This document shows positions 15,558-22,588 of a stretch of DNA of 46,765 nucleotides, one piece after another. Each line of letters starts with the position of its first letter. Within the stretch, counting starts at the first letter, position 1. Position numbers and translations under genes: made by a program. Source of the DNA: Candidatus Poribacteria bacterium (lineage in GTDB: Bacteria > Poribacteria > WGA-4E > WGA-3G); assembly GCA_022819945.1 (NCBI GenBank), contig JAJEGI010000138.1, positions 1-46,765 of the forward strand, given 5' to 3'. Under the pieces are notes generated by a model that saw nothing but the letters and a program-made list of their open reading frames with translations, did not search any database and was not told where the DNA came from.

Positions 15558-17669
15558 TTAGGCACGCTTACTGGGTCCAGTGACGGTTTTCCATTCGACT
15601 GCTGTGCGGCCTGCCATATCAACGGTTGCAGCGCGGAGGCGGTAATTTCCAGGGTGTTTCAGGCTAAAATTGATCTCTACTTCGGTTTCCGATGCCGTTT
15701 GATGGATGCGAATTTCGGATTGTTCTCTGTTCAGGAACCGGTAATCTTCTTCTTCTGGACCGAACAACTCCCACAGCACTATCTCGTTATTGTAGACCCC
15801 ATTTTTGTCAGCACCCCGTGTGTAGTAAACGGAAGCGGATCCTCCGGTTATAGTTGCACAAGCGTGAACTTCAAATGCGGTATTGGCTTGTGATGTAGAG
15901 ACATCAACAGTTAAGGTGGGCGGGATACCACTCGGACGGGGGGGTGTCCTCGCGGCTTCGTGTAAAACTGTCTCGTTTGCTTCGGTTACCTCCACTTTAC
16001 CGTCCTCTCGGATACGGACGACTTCGCGATAATCGGACAACTTGAGTCCTTCTAAATCCCATAGAAGATCGAAGGCGACACCGAGTCGGATGGCTCTCTC
16101 AATCTCGGTGAAAAAGTTATGCATCACGGTGCGGTATTTGACACCTTCTTTATTGTGTCGCTCTAAATTGAGTTCACCTAAACCCCAGAGATTACCTTTA
16201 CCCATCTCAACATGTCCGAGATTGTATCCGGGTGGCAGGAGGATGACGATTTCTGCTGCTGTACGTAGTTTGTCGAGATTTCTATGTGGATGGCTTTCGA
16301 CGTGGGCACTCAGATTTCGTGAAAGTGCGAGGACTTCGTTGTAAGGCACACAGGCGAGTTGATAGTTATCCCAGTAGTGGAAATGTCGCGCGCCTAAGTC
16401 GTAAGCGTGTGTCTGGAGCCAGAATGCGTCGGCGCGGTGTACCTGTCCGTAGATACTCATGCCCCACCCTTTATCGGTCTGTCTGGCGGCACCTCGTAGA
16501 AATCCGTAAAGGATACTCGCCAAGTTTTTCGGGCTGTCGATCGGGATCTGGCAGCCGTAAGTCATATTCATTTCAGGGAGTGTTCGCATCGTTCCGACAC
16601 GACCGGGTGGCTCAAAGACTATCGCAGCAGGCGTTTCCGTCCCGCCTTCCGATAACTGGTATACCGCGGAACTGATTATCGTATCCCATGTATACAGATT
16701 CTGCTGAAGAAACTTCATATCCCCCAAATCTATATCGGGATCGGATGCTAAACCGTTGCATAATCGAGCAGGAGGTCCCTCGTACTTAGCGGTATGGAAA
16801 TAGTTTTGGAAGGCTTCAAATGCGATCTGCGGTGTCAACGCTTTCCGAAACGCAGCATCTTCTGCCAATTTAGGTCGTAGCACGTGGTCGCGGGTACAGA
16901 CAGCGGGTTCGTCCATGAAAATCGCGGGACCGAGGTAGTTGCTTCGGTATAGACATTCAGGATAACCGAGCGCAGCTGCATCGATGCCCCAATAAAAAAC
17001 GTTGCAATTTTCAACCCATTTAACTTGCTCAGCATCAACACGGACACAGTTGACGCCTGCCTCAAACATCTCATCGTAATCGGCTTCTGTCAAAGGTATG
17101 AGTTCATAGTCAGACATATCGTAGCGTCGTGTTTCGTCCTTCTGTCTTGTGTTGCTCGGCGGTCCGATAAGGACATCGGGACGAAGAGAGAGGAGATGCG
17201 TGTCAGGCGGTTCGGCAGATCCATCTGAATCGGTTATGTCCGTGAGATGATAGGTATGCCCAAGGTACTTCGCTGTTTGTGGGAAAAGCGCGTTTTGCGC
17301 TGTCTCGTCGGCGGGTTTCGGAAACAGATATTGCCACGCACCGAGTACGGGCAAGATAGGTTTTCCAGTGAATCTATCGTAGAACTCTAAGCGTGTGTCG
17401 TCTCTGGTTTGTAGAATGTAGCGAGATATGGTAGCGCGGGCTATCGTGAGATCCTCGGAGGGTATACCTTCGCTGAGCAACCAGACTGCGAACTTTTCGC
17501 CGTTTGCTTTCGTCGCACGCAGACATATCCACTGGGACAGCACACCAGCCTTTTCCTCAACCGCACCGATTGTCACCGTAAACGTTCCCACAACGGCATT
17601 GGGGAGTTCGTCTGCACCCTCATGTAGGTAGGTTGCGGCTTGCCCTGGTTTACCGAGTGGATACTGCAT
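15558..17669 (-). CDS. large protein with glycosidase-like barrel and C-terminal beta-sandwich
   Basis: I do not recognise the family with certainty. The 703-residue product has no signal peptide. An N-terminal beta-rich segment (about 1-130) is followed by a middle region that reads like a (beta/alpha)8 barrel. It contains FEAGVNCVRVDAEQVKW near 200, AIFMDEPAV near 250, AAIVFEPPGRVGTM near 345-358, and GARHFHYWDNYQL near 430. Acidic residues at strand ends (E in FMDEP and in VFEPP) would suit a retaining glycosidase, but that is inference. Residues about 600-700 form an Ig-like sandwich (PGNYRLRAATVDMAGRTAVEW). The gene begins nine bases after the PhyH-family gene stops, with GAGGTG as ribosome binding site, so the two are one transcript. 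Confidence 0.6.
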   Translation of the reverse strand: MQYPLGKPGQAATYLHEGADELPNAVVGTFTVTIGAVEEKAGVLSQWICLRATKANGEKFAVWLLSEGIPSEDLTIARATISRYILQTRDDTRLEFYDRFTGKPILPVLGAWQYLFPKPADETAQNALFPQTAKYLGHTYHLTDITDSDGSAEPPDTHLLSLRPDVLIGPPSNTRQKDETRRYDMSDYELIPLTEADYDEMFEAGVNCVRVDAEQVKWVENCNVFYWGIDAAALGYPECLYRSNYLGPAIFMDEPAVCTRDHVLRPKLAEDAAFRKALTPQIAFEAFQNYFHTAKYEGPPARLCNGLASDPDIDLGDMKFLQQNLYTWDTIISSAVYQLSEGGTETPAAIVFEPPGRVGTMRTLPEMNMTYGCQIPIDSPKNLASILYGFLRGAARQTDKGWGMSIYGQVHRADAFWLQTHAYDLGARHFHYWDNYQLACVPYNEVLALSRNLSAHVESHPHRNLDKLRTAAEIVILLPPGYNLGHVEMGKGNLWGLGELNLERHNKEGVKYRTVMHNFFTEIERAIRLGVAFDLLWDLEGLKLSDYREVVRIREDGKVEVTEANETVLHEAARTPPRPSGIPPTLTVDVSTSQANTAFEVHACATITGGSASVYYTRGADKNGVYNNEIVLWELFGPEEEDYRFLNREQSEIRIHQTASETEVEINFSLKHPGNYRLRAATVDMAGRTAVEWKTVTGPSKRA

Positions 17670-17678
17670 CGTAGCACC

Positions 17679-18464
17679 TCAGCGTGCATCGAACTCGCTT
17701 AGAATCCGTTCAACGACCTGCTTCCGTTCTCCCGGAACAGCAGGCTGCTCCAATTCGTAGACTTCACGCGAAATCAGATGTTTATGCGTTTCGATTGGCA
17801 AGGCACTGTGTGATCCTTTATCAATGTAACGGTTGAAGATCGTAAAGCGCGGATAGTCTTCTGTCCAACGTCTTCCGCCGTGATAGAGGGCTTCCGTAAA
17901 GATAACACAGTCGCCAGCATTGACAGGGACGTTGATAACCGTTGGGGATCCGTCGTAAATAGAGAGGTCATTGGGTGGATCGAAGTTGCGTTTATGGCTT
18001 CCGAGTAGACAGACGAAACCTGTCCCTTCTGGCACATCCACTAAGGAGGTACCCGCATTGAGGAAACCCGCGCGAGGCCCCAATTCGTCAACACTGTAAT
18101 CTTGACCCGCGGCATGGAAATGGATGTCATCGGAGGTTTTGTAGTTCTTGGTTAATGCGCAGTCAACGAGGCAAGGCGTTCCGCGTGTCAGTGCAATAAT
18201 CACGCGCATGATCTCTCGGTTGAGGACAAGCCGTTGGAATGCCGGATCCCCGTATTGGATATGATTGATCCAGTGGGCAATTGTGGGTGAAGTCTCGCCT
18301 GTCCGGGATGTAGAGGTCAGCGGCGGGGGCAGTTCGTCAAGGGACATGTCGTGCCACCGGTTACCGAGTTCAATCATTCGCTCGATATCTTCAGACGGCA
18401 CGACTTTGCGGAGGATAATGAATCCGTGGTGATCAAAGAACCATTTTTCGTCTGGTGTTAGCAT
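17679..18464 (-). CDS. phytanoyl-CoA dioxygenase (PhyH) family protein with altered metal motif
   Basis: A 261-residue cytosolic protein with the PhyH double-stranded beta-helix order. The N-terminal FFDHHGFIILRKVV is followed by the metal-site region DIHFHAAGQDY (113-123), then SLVDVPEGTGFVCLLGSHKRNF (140-161), the distal histidine in ALYHGGRRW (H195), and 2-oxoglutarate-binding arginine candidates R199 and R206. Normal family members have H-x-D as the first two iron ligands. Here the equivalent is HFH (115-117) or HAA (117-119), with no acidic residue. A similar HGG form is common in PhyH-like proteins of Planctomycetes and Poribacteria as I recall them. Substrate unknown. AAGGAA lies six bases before ATG. 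It is the fourth gene of the LamG operon. Confidence 0.8.
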   Translation of the reverse strand: MLTPDEKWFFDHHGFIILRKVVPSEDIERMIELGNRWHDMSLDELPPPLTSTSRTGETSPTIAHWINHIQYGDPAFQRLVLNREIMRVIIALTRGTPCLVDCALTKNYKTSDDIHFHAAGQDYSVDELGPRAGFLNAGTSLVDVPEGTGFVCLLGSHKRNFDPPNDLSIYDGSPTVINVPVNAGDCVIFTEALYHGGRRWTEDYPRFTIFNRYIDKGSHSALPIETHKHLISREVYELEQPAVPGERKQVVERILSEFDAR

Positions 18465-18498
18465 TCAAATTCCTTATTGCCCCGGGGTTAACGCCACC

Positions 18499-19434
18499 TT
18501 ATTGTGCTGTTTTCAGGTTGCCCCAAAGGACAGGCAGTTTCTCGGTAGCCTCAACGGATAACCCTATTTTGGATTCAAAATTTCGGGTCACTTCGTCTTC
18601 AGTAAGCGGGCGGTTGTAGATACGGACTTCGTCAATGATGCCGTTGAAGAACGCTTCCGCCTCACCACGATTGTTCCCCGCGCCAAGATAGACAGGTTCC
18701 TTAAACGGAATGAAATTGGCAGGTGTCCCTCTATGCCTACTGAGCGGTTGCCGTTTACCGTCTATAAAGATGGCTGTTTCTTGCCACTCTTGTCCGGCTC
18801 CATCTACATAAGGCGCGCCGTTTACATAAACAAGATGATGCCATTCTCCATCCGAAATCGGGAACCGCCATCCAGAGGTTGAATGCCTGCATCCAACCGG
18901 TCCCACTTTATCGGTAAGATAAAAGCGAATGACATCCTTAGAAAAATTAATGTCCTCATCAAAGTCTGGCCCAACCCTTACAAAGAAATCAACAAGATTC
19001 GCCGGTTTCAACGGTAAGGGAATCGGTGGTTCCGCCCATCCGTTGAGATCGATGCCCCAACCCATATCACAGTCTTCGTCTCGGACTTTGAAGAGCGTTG
19101 TCCAGTCTTTTTTGTAACTGGTTTTGATCCAGGCTTCAAACGTAGACGTACCGACCTGACTCCCAAAATCGCCGAGGTTTGTCAGGTTCACATAGTCATT
19201 AGCACCATCAAATTCCAGAGCACCGTTCACTCGACCACTAACTTTCCGTGCTCCGACGATTTTCCCATCATTTTTACCCCAAACATCTTTGGCTGTTTTG
19301 CCATTAATGTCCTGCCAGTCAAAGTTCCAATAACTTACAAGTCCGTCTGTTACAATTGGCTCCGTATAGCCGTTGTGCGAAAACATAGTAATTGTAAGTG
19401 TAAATGTAAAGAGAAAGATGAGTTTTTTCATCAC
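18499..19434 (-). CDS. secreted LamG-domain protein, tandem copy 3
   Basis: A 311-residue exported protein. The signal peptide is about 1-24 (hydrophobic core LIFLFTFTLTITMFS, ending in GYTE). One LamG/concanavalin A-like jelly roll follows at about 28-280, with DGLVSYWNFDWQDI, STFEAWIKTSYKKDWTTLFKV, WHHLVYV, VYLGAGNNRGE and GIIDEVRIYNRPLTEDEV. Compared with the next two upstream copies it has about 30 extra residues around 150-180 and 215-235, so it has diverged furthest. It ends LWGNLKTAQ, like the siblings' VWGxLKTEL. LamG domains bind carbohydrate or protein. AGGAG eight bases before ATG. Confidence 0.8.
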   Translation of the reverse strand: MMKKLIFLFTFTLTITMFSHNGYTEPIVTDGLVSYWNFDWQDINGKTAKDVWGKNDGKIVGARKVSGRVNGALEFDGANDYVNLTNLGDFGSQVGTSTFEAWIKTSYKKDWTTLFKVRDEDCDMGWGIDLNGWAEPPIPLPLKPANLVDFFVRVGPDFDEDINFSKDVIRFYLTDKVGPVGCRHSTSGWRFPISDGEWHHLVYVNGAPYVDGAGQEWQETAIFIDGKRQPLSRHRGTPANFIPFKEPVYLGAGNNRGEAEAFFNGIIDEVRIYNRPLTEDEVTRNFESKIGLSVEATEKLPVLWGNLKTAQ

Positions 19435-19466
19435 AATCGCTCCTATAAATGCGCGGGAATCGCACC

Positions 19467-20309
19467 CTATAATTCTGTCTTCAAAGTTCCCCAGACGATC
19501 GGTAACTTCTCGGCAACCTGAACGGATAAACCGATCTTCGATTTAAAGTTTCGGCTCACCTCATTTGCGGTAAGTGGACGGTCATAAATACGGACTTCAT
19601 CAATGGTACCGGGAAAATGCCTGCTGACGGCACCGCGATTATTCCCCGCACCGATAAAGATGGGTTGTACAAATGGAACAAAATTGTCGAGCTCCTTTAC
19701 ATCGCCGCGGATGACCTCTTGTGGCTCACCGTCCATATAAATGCTGACCTCAGCTTTACCAGCGTCCTCGATTGCGAAAACGATATGGTGCCATTGCCCA
19801 TCGGAGATCGGAAATTCAATTTCAACGGGGATAGCGTTGCAGCCTGCCGCGGATTTTTGACGGACATAGAAATGAATGACACCTTCAGCAAACGGGAATC
19901 CCGCTAATGCGCTCCGGTTGGGTTCAATTGCCCATGCCATGTTACACCCTTCGTCGAGAACTTTGAAAAGCGTTGTCCAGTCATTTTTAAAACTGGTTTT
20001 CATCCAAACTTCAAACGTGGACTTACCGATTTTCTCGCCAAAATCGCCGAGGTTCGTCAAATTAACATAGTCGTTAGCACCGTCAAATTCGAGTGCATCT
20101 CCGACTTGTCCATCAACAACTTGCGGATCCCCGACGATTCTCGCGTCATTTTCACCCCAGACATCTTTAACTGTAAAGCCAGCAATGTCCTTCTCGTCAA
20201 ACGTCCAGTAACTCACGAGTCCATCTGTTACGATGGGTTGTGTATGCCCGTTTTGGAAACACATCGTAATAATTAGCGTGATTGCGAGGAGATAGATGAG
20301 GCTTTTCAT
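19467..20309 (-). CDS. secreted LamG-domain protein, tandem copy 2
   Basis: A 280-residue exported protein with a signal peptide (about 1-23) and one LamG domain (about 28-262). Diagnostic segments are DGLVSYWTFDEKDI, KSTFEVWMKTSFKNDWTTLFKV, GQWHHIVFAI, VSIYMDGEPQEV, PIFIGAGNNRG and GTIDEVRIYDRPLTANEV. It aligns without gaps to the copy at 20343-21185, so their duplication is recent relative to copy 3. AAAGGAGG lies seven bases before ATG. The gaps to its neighbours are 32-33 bases. Likely role is surface or extracellular carbohydrate/protein binding; not proven. Confidence 0.8.
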   Translation of the reverse strand: MKSLIYLLAITLIITMCFQNGHTQPIVTDGLVSYWTFDEKDIAGFTVKDVWGENDARIVGDPQVVDGQVGDALEFDGANDYVNLTNLGDFGEKIGKSTFEVWMKTSFKNDWTTLFKVLDEGCNMAWAIEPNRSALAGFPFAEGVIHFYVRQKSAAGCNAIPVEIEFPISDGQWHHIVFAIEDAGKAEVSIYMDGEPQEVIRGDVKELDNFVPFVQPIFIGAGNNRGAVSRHFPGTIDEVRIYDRPLTANEVSRNFKSKIGLSVQVAEKLPIVWGTLKTEL

Positions 20310-20342
20310 AGTAACCCCTCCTTTAGGCGGGCAAATCGCGCC

Positions 20343-21185
20343 CTATAATTCTGTCTTCAATTTACCCCAGACGATAGGCAGTTTCTCAGCTGCTTGGACG
20401 GACAGTCCGATCTTCGACTTAAAATTTCGGGTTACTTCGTCAGCAGTGAGGGGACGGTCATAAATGCGGACTTCGTCAATGACACCGGGAAAATGCCGCT
20501 CAACGTTGCCACGATTGTTCGCCGCGCCTATGTAGACTGGTTCCACAAACGGAATAAAGGTGTCAAGTTTCTTTACATCCCCCTCAATGATCTCTTGGGG
20601 TTCACCGTCCATATAGATACTGACTTCGGAGTTACCTGGGTCTACAATCCCGAAAACGATATGGTGCCATTTCCCATCGGAGAGCGCAAACTCAATCTCA
20701 ACAGCGATGGCGTTGCAGCCCGCAGCAGACTTCTGACGGACGTAGTAGTGAACAATGTCCTCAGCAAACGGGAATCCCGCTTTCGCGCTCCGGTTGACAT
20801 CAATCGCCCATGCCATATTACAACCTTGGTCAAGGACTTTAAAAAGCGTTGTCCATTCTTTCTTGAAGCTGGTCTTGACCCAAGCCTCAAACGTAGATGC
20901 ACCGACCTTTTCCCCAAAATCACCGAGGTTTGTCAAGTTCACATAATCGTCAGAACCGTCAAATTCAAGTGCTTCTCCGACTTGACCATCAACGATTTTC
21001 GGATCCCCGACGATCTTCCCATCATTTTCACCCCAGACATCTTTGACTGTACCGCCAGCAATGTCTTGTTTATCAAACGTCCAATAACTCACGAGTCCAT
21101 CTGTGACAATCGGTTCCGTGTATCCGTTATGAATAAACATCGTGAGTATTAGTGAGAACGTGAAGAAATAGATTAGCATTTTCAT
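20343..21185 (-). CDS. secreted LamG-domain protein, tandem copy 1 (operon lead gene)
   Basis: A 280-residue exported protein with a signal peptide (MKMLIYFFTFSLILTMF to GYTE) and a LamG domain at about 28-262. It shows DGLVSYWTFDKQDI, ASTFEAWVKTSFKKEWTTLF, CNMAWAIDVNR, KWHHIVFGI, VSIYMDGEPQEI, VYIGAANNRG and GVIDEVRIYDRPLTADEV. The C-terminal tail QAAEKLPIVWGKLKTEL is shared by all three copies and lies outside the jelly roll; it may be a sorting or packing tail. AAGGAG precedes the ATG. A strong sigma-70 promoter at 21279-21308 drives it and probably the four genes after it. Confidence 0.8.
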   Translation of the reverse strand: MKMLIYFFTFSLILTMFIHNGYTEPIVTDGLVSYWTFDKQDIAGGTVKDVWGENDGKIVGDPKIVDGQVGEALEFDGSDDYVNLTNLGDFGEKVGASTFEAWVKTSFKKEWTTLFKVLDQGCNMAWAIDVNRSAKAGFPFAEDIVHYYVRQKSAAGCNAIAVEIEFALSDGKWHHIVFGIVDPGNSEVSIYMDGEPQEIIEGDVKKLDTFIPFVEPVYIGAANNRGNVERHFPGVIDEVRIYDRPLTADEVTRNFKSKIGLSVQAAEKLPIVWGKLKTEL

Positions 21186-21278
21186 CGTGCGTTACTCCTT
21201 GCGGAAGATGTTCCCGCAGCTATGAAAATCTTTAGTGGAGCCTTTTAGGTGCTTAAGTTCCTCAAAACCGGTGCAGTC

Positions 21279-21308
21279 ATTATAACATCTCTGATGATTT
21301 TTTACCAA
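21279..21308 (-). promoter_or_regulatory. sigma-70 promoter of the LamG-PhyH operon
   Basis: On the minus strand TTGGTA (21308-21303) and a perfect TATAAT (21284-21279) are 18 bases apart. Transcription would begin near 21272, giving a leader of about 87 bases before the first LamG gene. Confidence 0.6.
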
Positions 21309-21485
21309 ATTTATTTGTCTGAATCGAGGATTACCCAGATTTCGCGGATTTTTTTGCGAAACTGACTGCCCAACACAACACCTTATGTATGCGGGGTATC
21401 CGAGAACAATCGGGGTTAGAAACCCTTTTATCAAATCTCCCGCTACAAAACCCAATCTTTTAGGTTTGGGAGGAGGTCAAAAGTG

Positions 21486-21533
21486 AAATGCCAAAAACTT
21501 TACACACCCAAATGCCAAAAACTTTACACACCC
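21486..21533. repeat. exact 24-bp tandem duplication
   Basis: A 24-base unit (AAATGCCAAAAAC and continuing) occurs twice, head to tail with no mismatch, 24 bases before the -35 box of the toxin-antitoxin promoter. The 471-base gap 21186-21656 otherwise holds the two divergent promoters and short G/C-rich dyads (for example CCCAA/TTGGG at 21451-21471). I see no gene in it. The repeat may be a binding-site pair or a simple duplication. Confidence 0.85.
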
Positions 21534-21556
21534 AATCGACATAAGAGATAATAAAT

Positions 21557-21585
21557 TTGGCAAACGCTGAAAAATATGATACAAT
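21557..21585 (+). promoter_or_regulatory. sigma-70 promoter of the toxin-antitoxin pair
   Basis: TTGGCA (21557-21562), a 17-base spacer and TACAAT (21580-21585). The ribosome binding site GAGGAG is at 21643-21648, before ATG at 21657. Confidence 0.6.
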
Positions 21586-21656
21586 TATGACCTATCGTGG
21601 TCCTATTGATACAGAAAATTTTGATGCTGGATAAACCGGATTGAGGAGCACACATT

Positions 21657-21944
21657 ATGAACGTTTCACACCTGTTACCTTTGGCAGAACGCATCGTCTG
21701 TGACGAAAACATTCTTACTGGGAAACCTATTATTAAAGGCACACGGTTAGCCGTTGAATTCATCATAGATTTACTGGCGCACGGCTGGAGTGAGACAGAA
21801 ATTCTTGAAAATTATCCGCATATTGTCCAAGAGGATATTCGCGCATGCCTTGCGTATGCAAGCATGGTGCTAAACACACAAAAAGATTATCAATCCCCCA
21901 GGCAATTAACAGATGCGCCTGTTAGCAGACGAGAACATCCCTAA
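21657..21944 (+). CDS. DUF433 antitoxin-like protein
   Basis: A 95-residue protein matching DUF433 along most of its length: GKPIIKGTRLAVEFIIDLLAHGWSETEILENYPHIVQEDIRACLAYA at about 22-68. DUF433 proteins contain a helix-turn-helix-like fold and act as VapB-like antitoxins next to DUF5615 PIN-like toxins. Here the next gene is a DUF5615 protein, overlapping by 32 bases, which supports that role strongly. It probably neutralises the toxin and represses its own promoter, with the 24-bp tandem repeat upstream as a possible operator. GAGGAG lies eight bases before ATG. Confidence 0.85.
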   Translation: MNVSHLLPLAERIVCDENILTGKPIIKGTRLAVEFIIDLLAHGWSETEILENYPHIVQEDIRACLAYASMVLNTQKDYQSPRQLTDAPVSRREHP

Positions 21945-22272
21945 TTTAGTCGTGGAACTCTTGTGTGATCACGGACACGACACGCTTTGGGTAGGAGAAG
22001 AGACCCCCGGTATTAGTGACCGAGAGGTACTTTCTCTCGCTACAATTGAAAAGCGGACCCTCATTACATTTGACACAGACTTTGGTGAGTTGGTCTTCCG
22101 ATTAAAAGTTAACGCTCCTTTCGGTGTAATTCTGTTTCGCCTCGCCCCTAACTCACTATCAACCATTGCACAAATTATAATTAGAACACTGGAAACGCAA
22201 TTAGACTGGACAGGACTTTTTTCTGTTGTTGATGAGAATCAGATCCGTACAAGGTCTTTACCAAACTTATGA
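21913..22272 (+). CDS. DUF5615 PIN-like toxin (VapC-like)
   Basis: A 119-residue protein with the short PIN-like DUF5615 pattern. MRLLADENIP carries the first acidic pair (D6, E7). HDTLWVGEETPGISDREVLSLA follows, then TLITFDTDFGEL with D54 and D56. Those acidic residues would bind Mg2+ in an RNA-cleaving active site, as in VapC toxins; all are present, so the protein looks active. It overlaps the antitoxin gene by 32 bases in another frame, the usual arrangement. The host RNA target cannot be read from sequence. Confidence 0.85.
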   Translation: MRLLADENIPNLVVELLCDHGHDTLWVGEETPGISDREVLSLATIEKRTLITFDTDFGELVFRLKVNAPFGVILFRLAPNSLSTIAQIIIRTLETQLDWTGLFSVVDENQIRTRSLPNL

Positions 22273-22434
22273 TTTCCATGGACTGAGAACTGTGGATTTT
22301 TGAATCTTGCCTGAAAGTTCGTTGTGCATCTCGTTGTCATATCTTCTTTTCAGAAATTGTTCTCAGCAAATCTCCATCCATGCGATGAGTTTAGATTTTG
22401 CCCCCATCGGTACCTGTATACGCATGAGATACTT

Positions 22435-22468
22435 ATACCATTTCTATTTGAATAATTGGAAATGGTAT
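22435..22468. repeat. perfect 10-bp inverted repeat in the leader region
   Basis: ATACCATTTC (22435-22444) and GAAATGGTAT (22459-22468) are exact inverted copies around a 14-base loop. They lie 43 bases before the -35 box of the ThDP enzyme promoter. The gap 22273-22588 (316 bases) holds this dyad and the promoter; I see no gene there. Possibly a repressor site, a terminator stem for the toxin gene, or a repeat-family member. Confidence 0.6.
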
Positions 22469-22510
22469 TACGTATATGGCTTCAATTTTTTTGTTCTCCT
22501 AAGTTCACGC

Positions 22511-22539
22511 TTGCAAGTTATGCCGAAAACTGATAAAAT
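22511..22539 (+). promoter_or_regulatory. sigma-70 promoter of the ThDP enzyme gene
   Basis: TTGCAA (22511-22516), a 17-base spacer and TAAAAT (22534-22539). Because the promoter lies inside the longest possible reading frame, it argues for translation starting at 22589. Confidence 0.55.
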
Positions 22540-22588
22540 GGCCCACATCGTGTTACAAGCCACACCGAAACAACGAGGAGAAGAATTC

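Noticed and set aside
20394..21152. 252-codon plus-strand frame opposite the first LamG gene
   Set aside because: It mirrors the LamG reading frame. Similar frames occur opposite the sibling copies, as expected from composition, and the LamG protein is clearly real.
21192..21455. 87-codon minus-strand frame before the LamG operon
   Set aside because: It contains the operon's promoter (21279-21308) and reads like translated intergenic repeat; no homology recognised.
21486..21533. CRISPR-like repeat
   Set aside because: Only two abutting units with no spacers and no cas genes in the window.
22307..22588. 94-codon N-terminal extension of the ThDP enzyme
   Set aside because: A sigma-70 promoter lies inside it and the only good ribosome binding site precedes the ATG at 22589.
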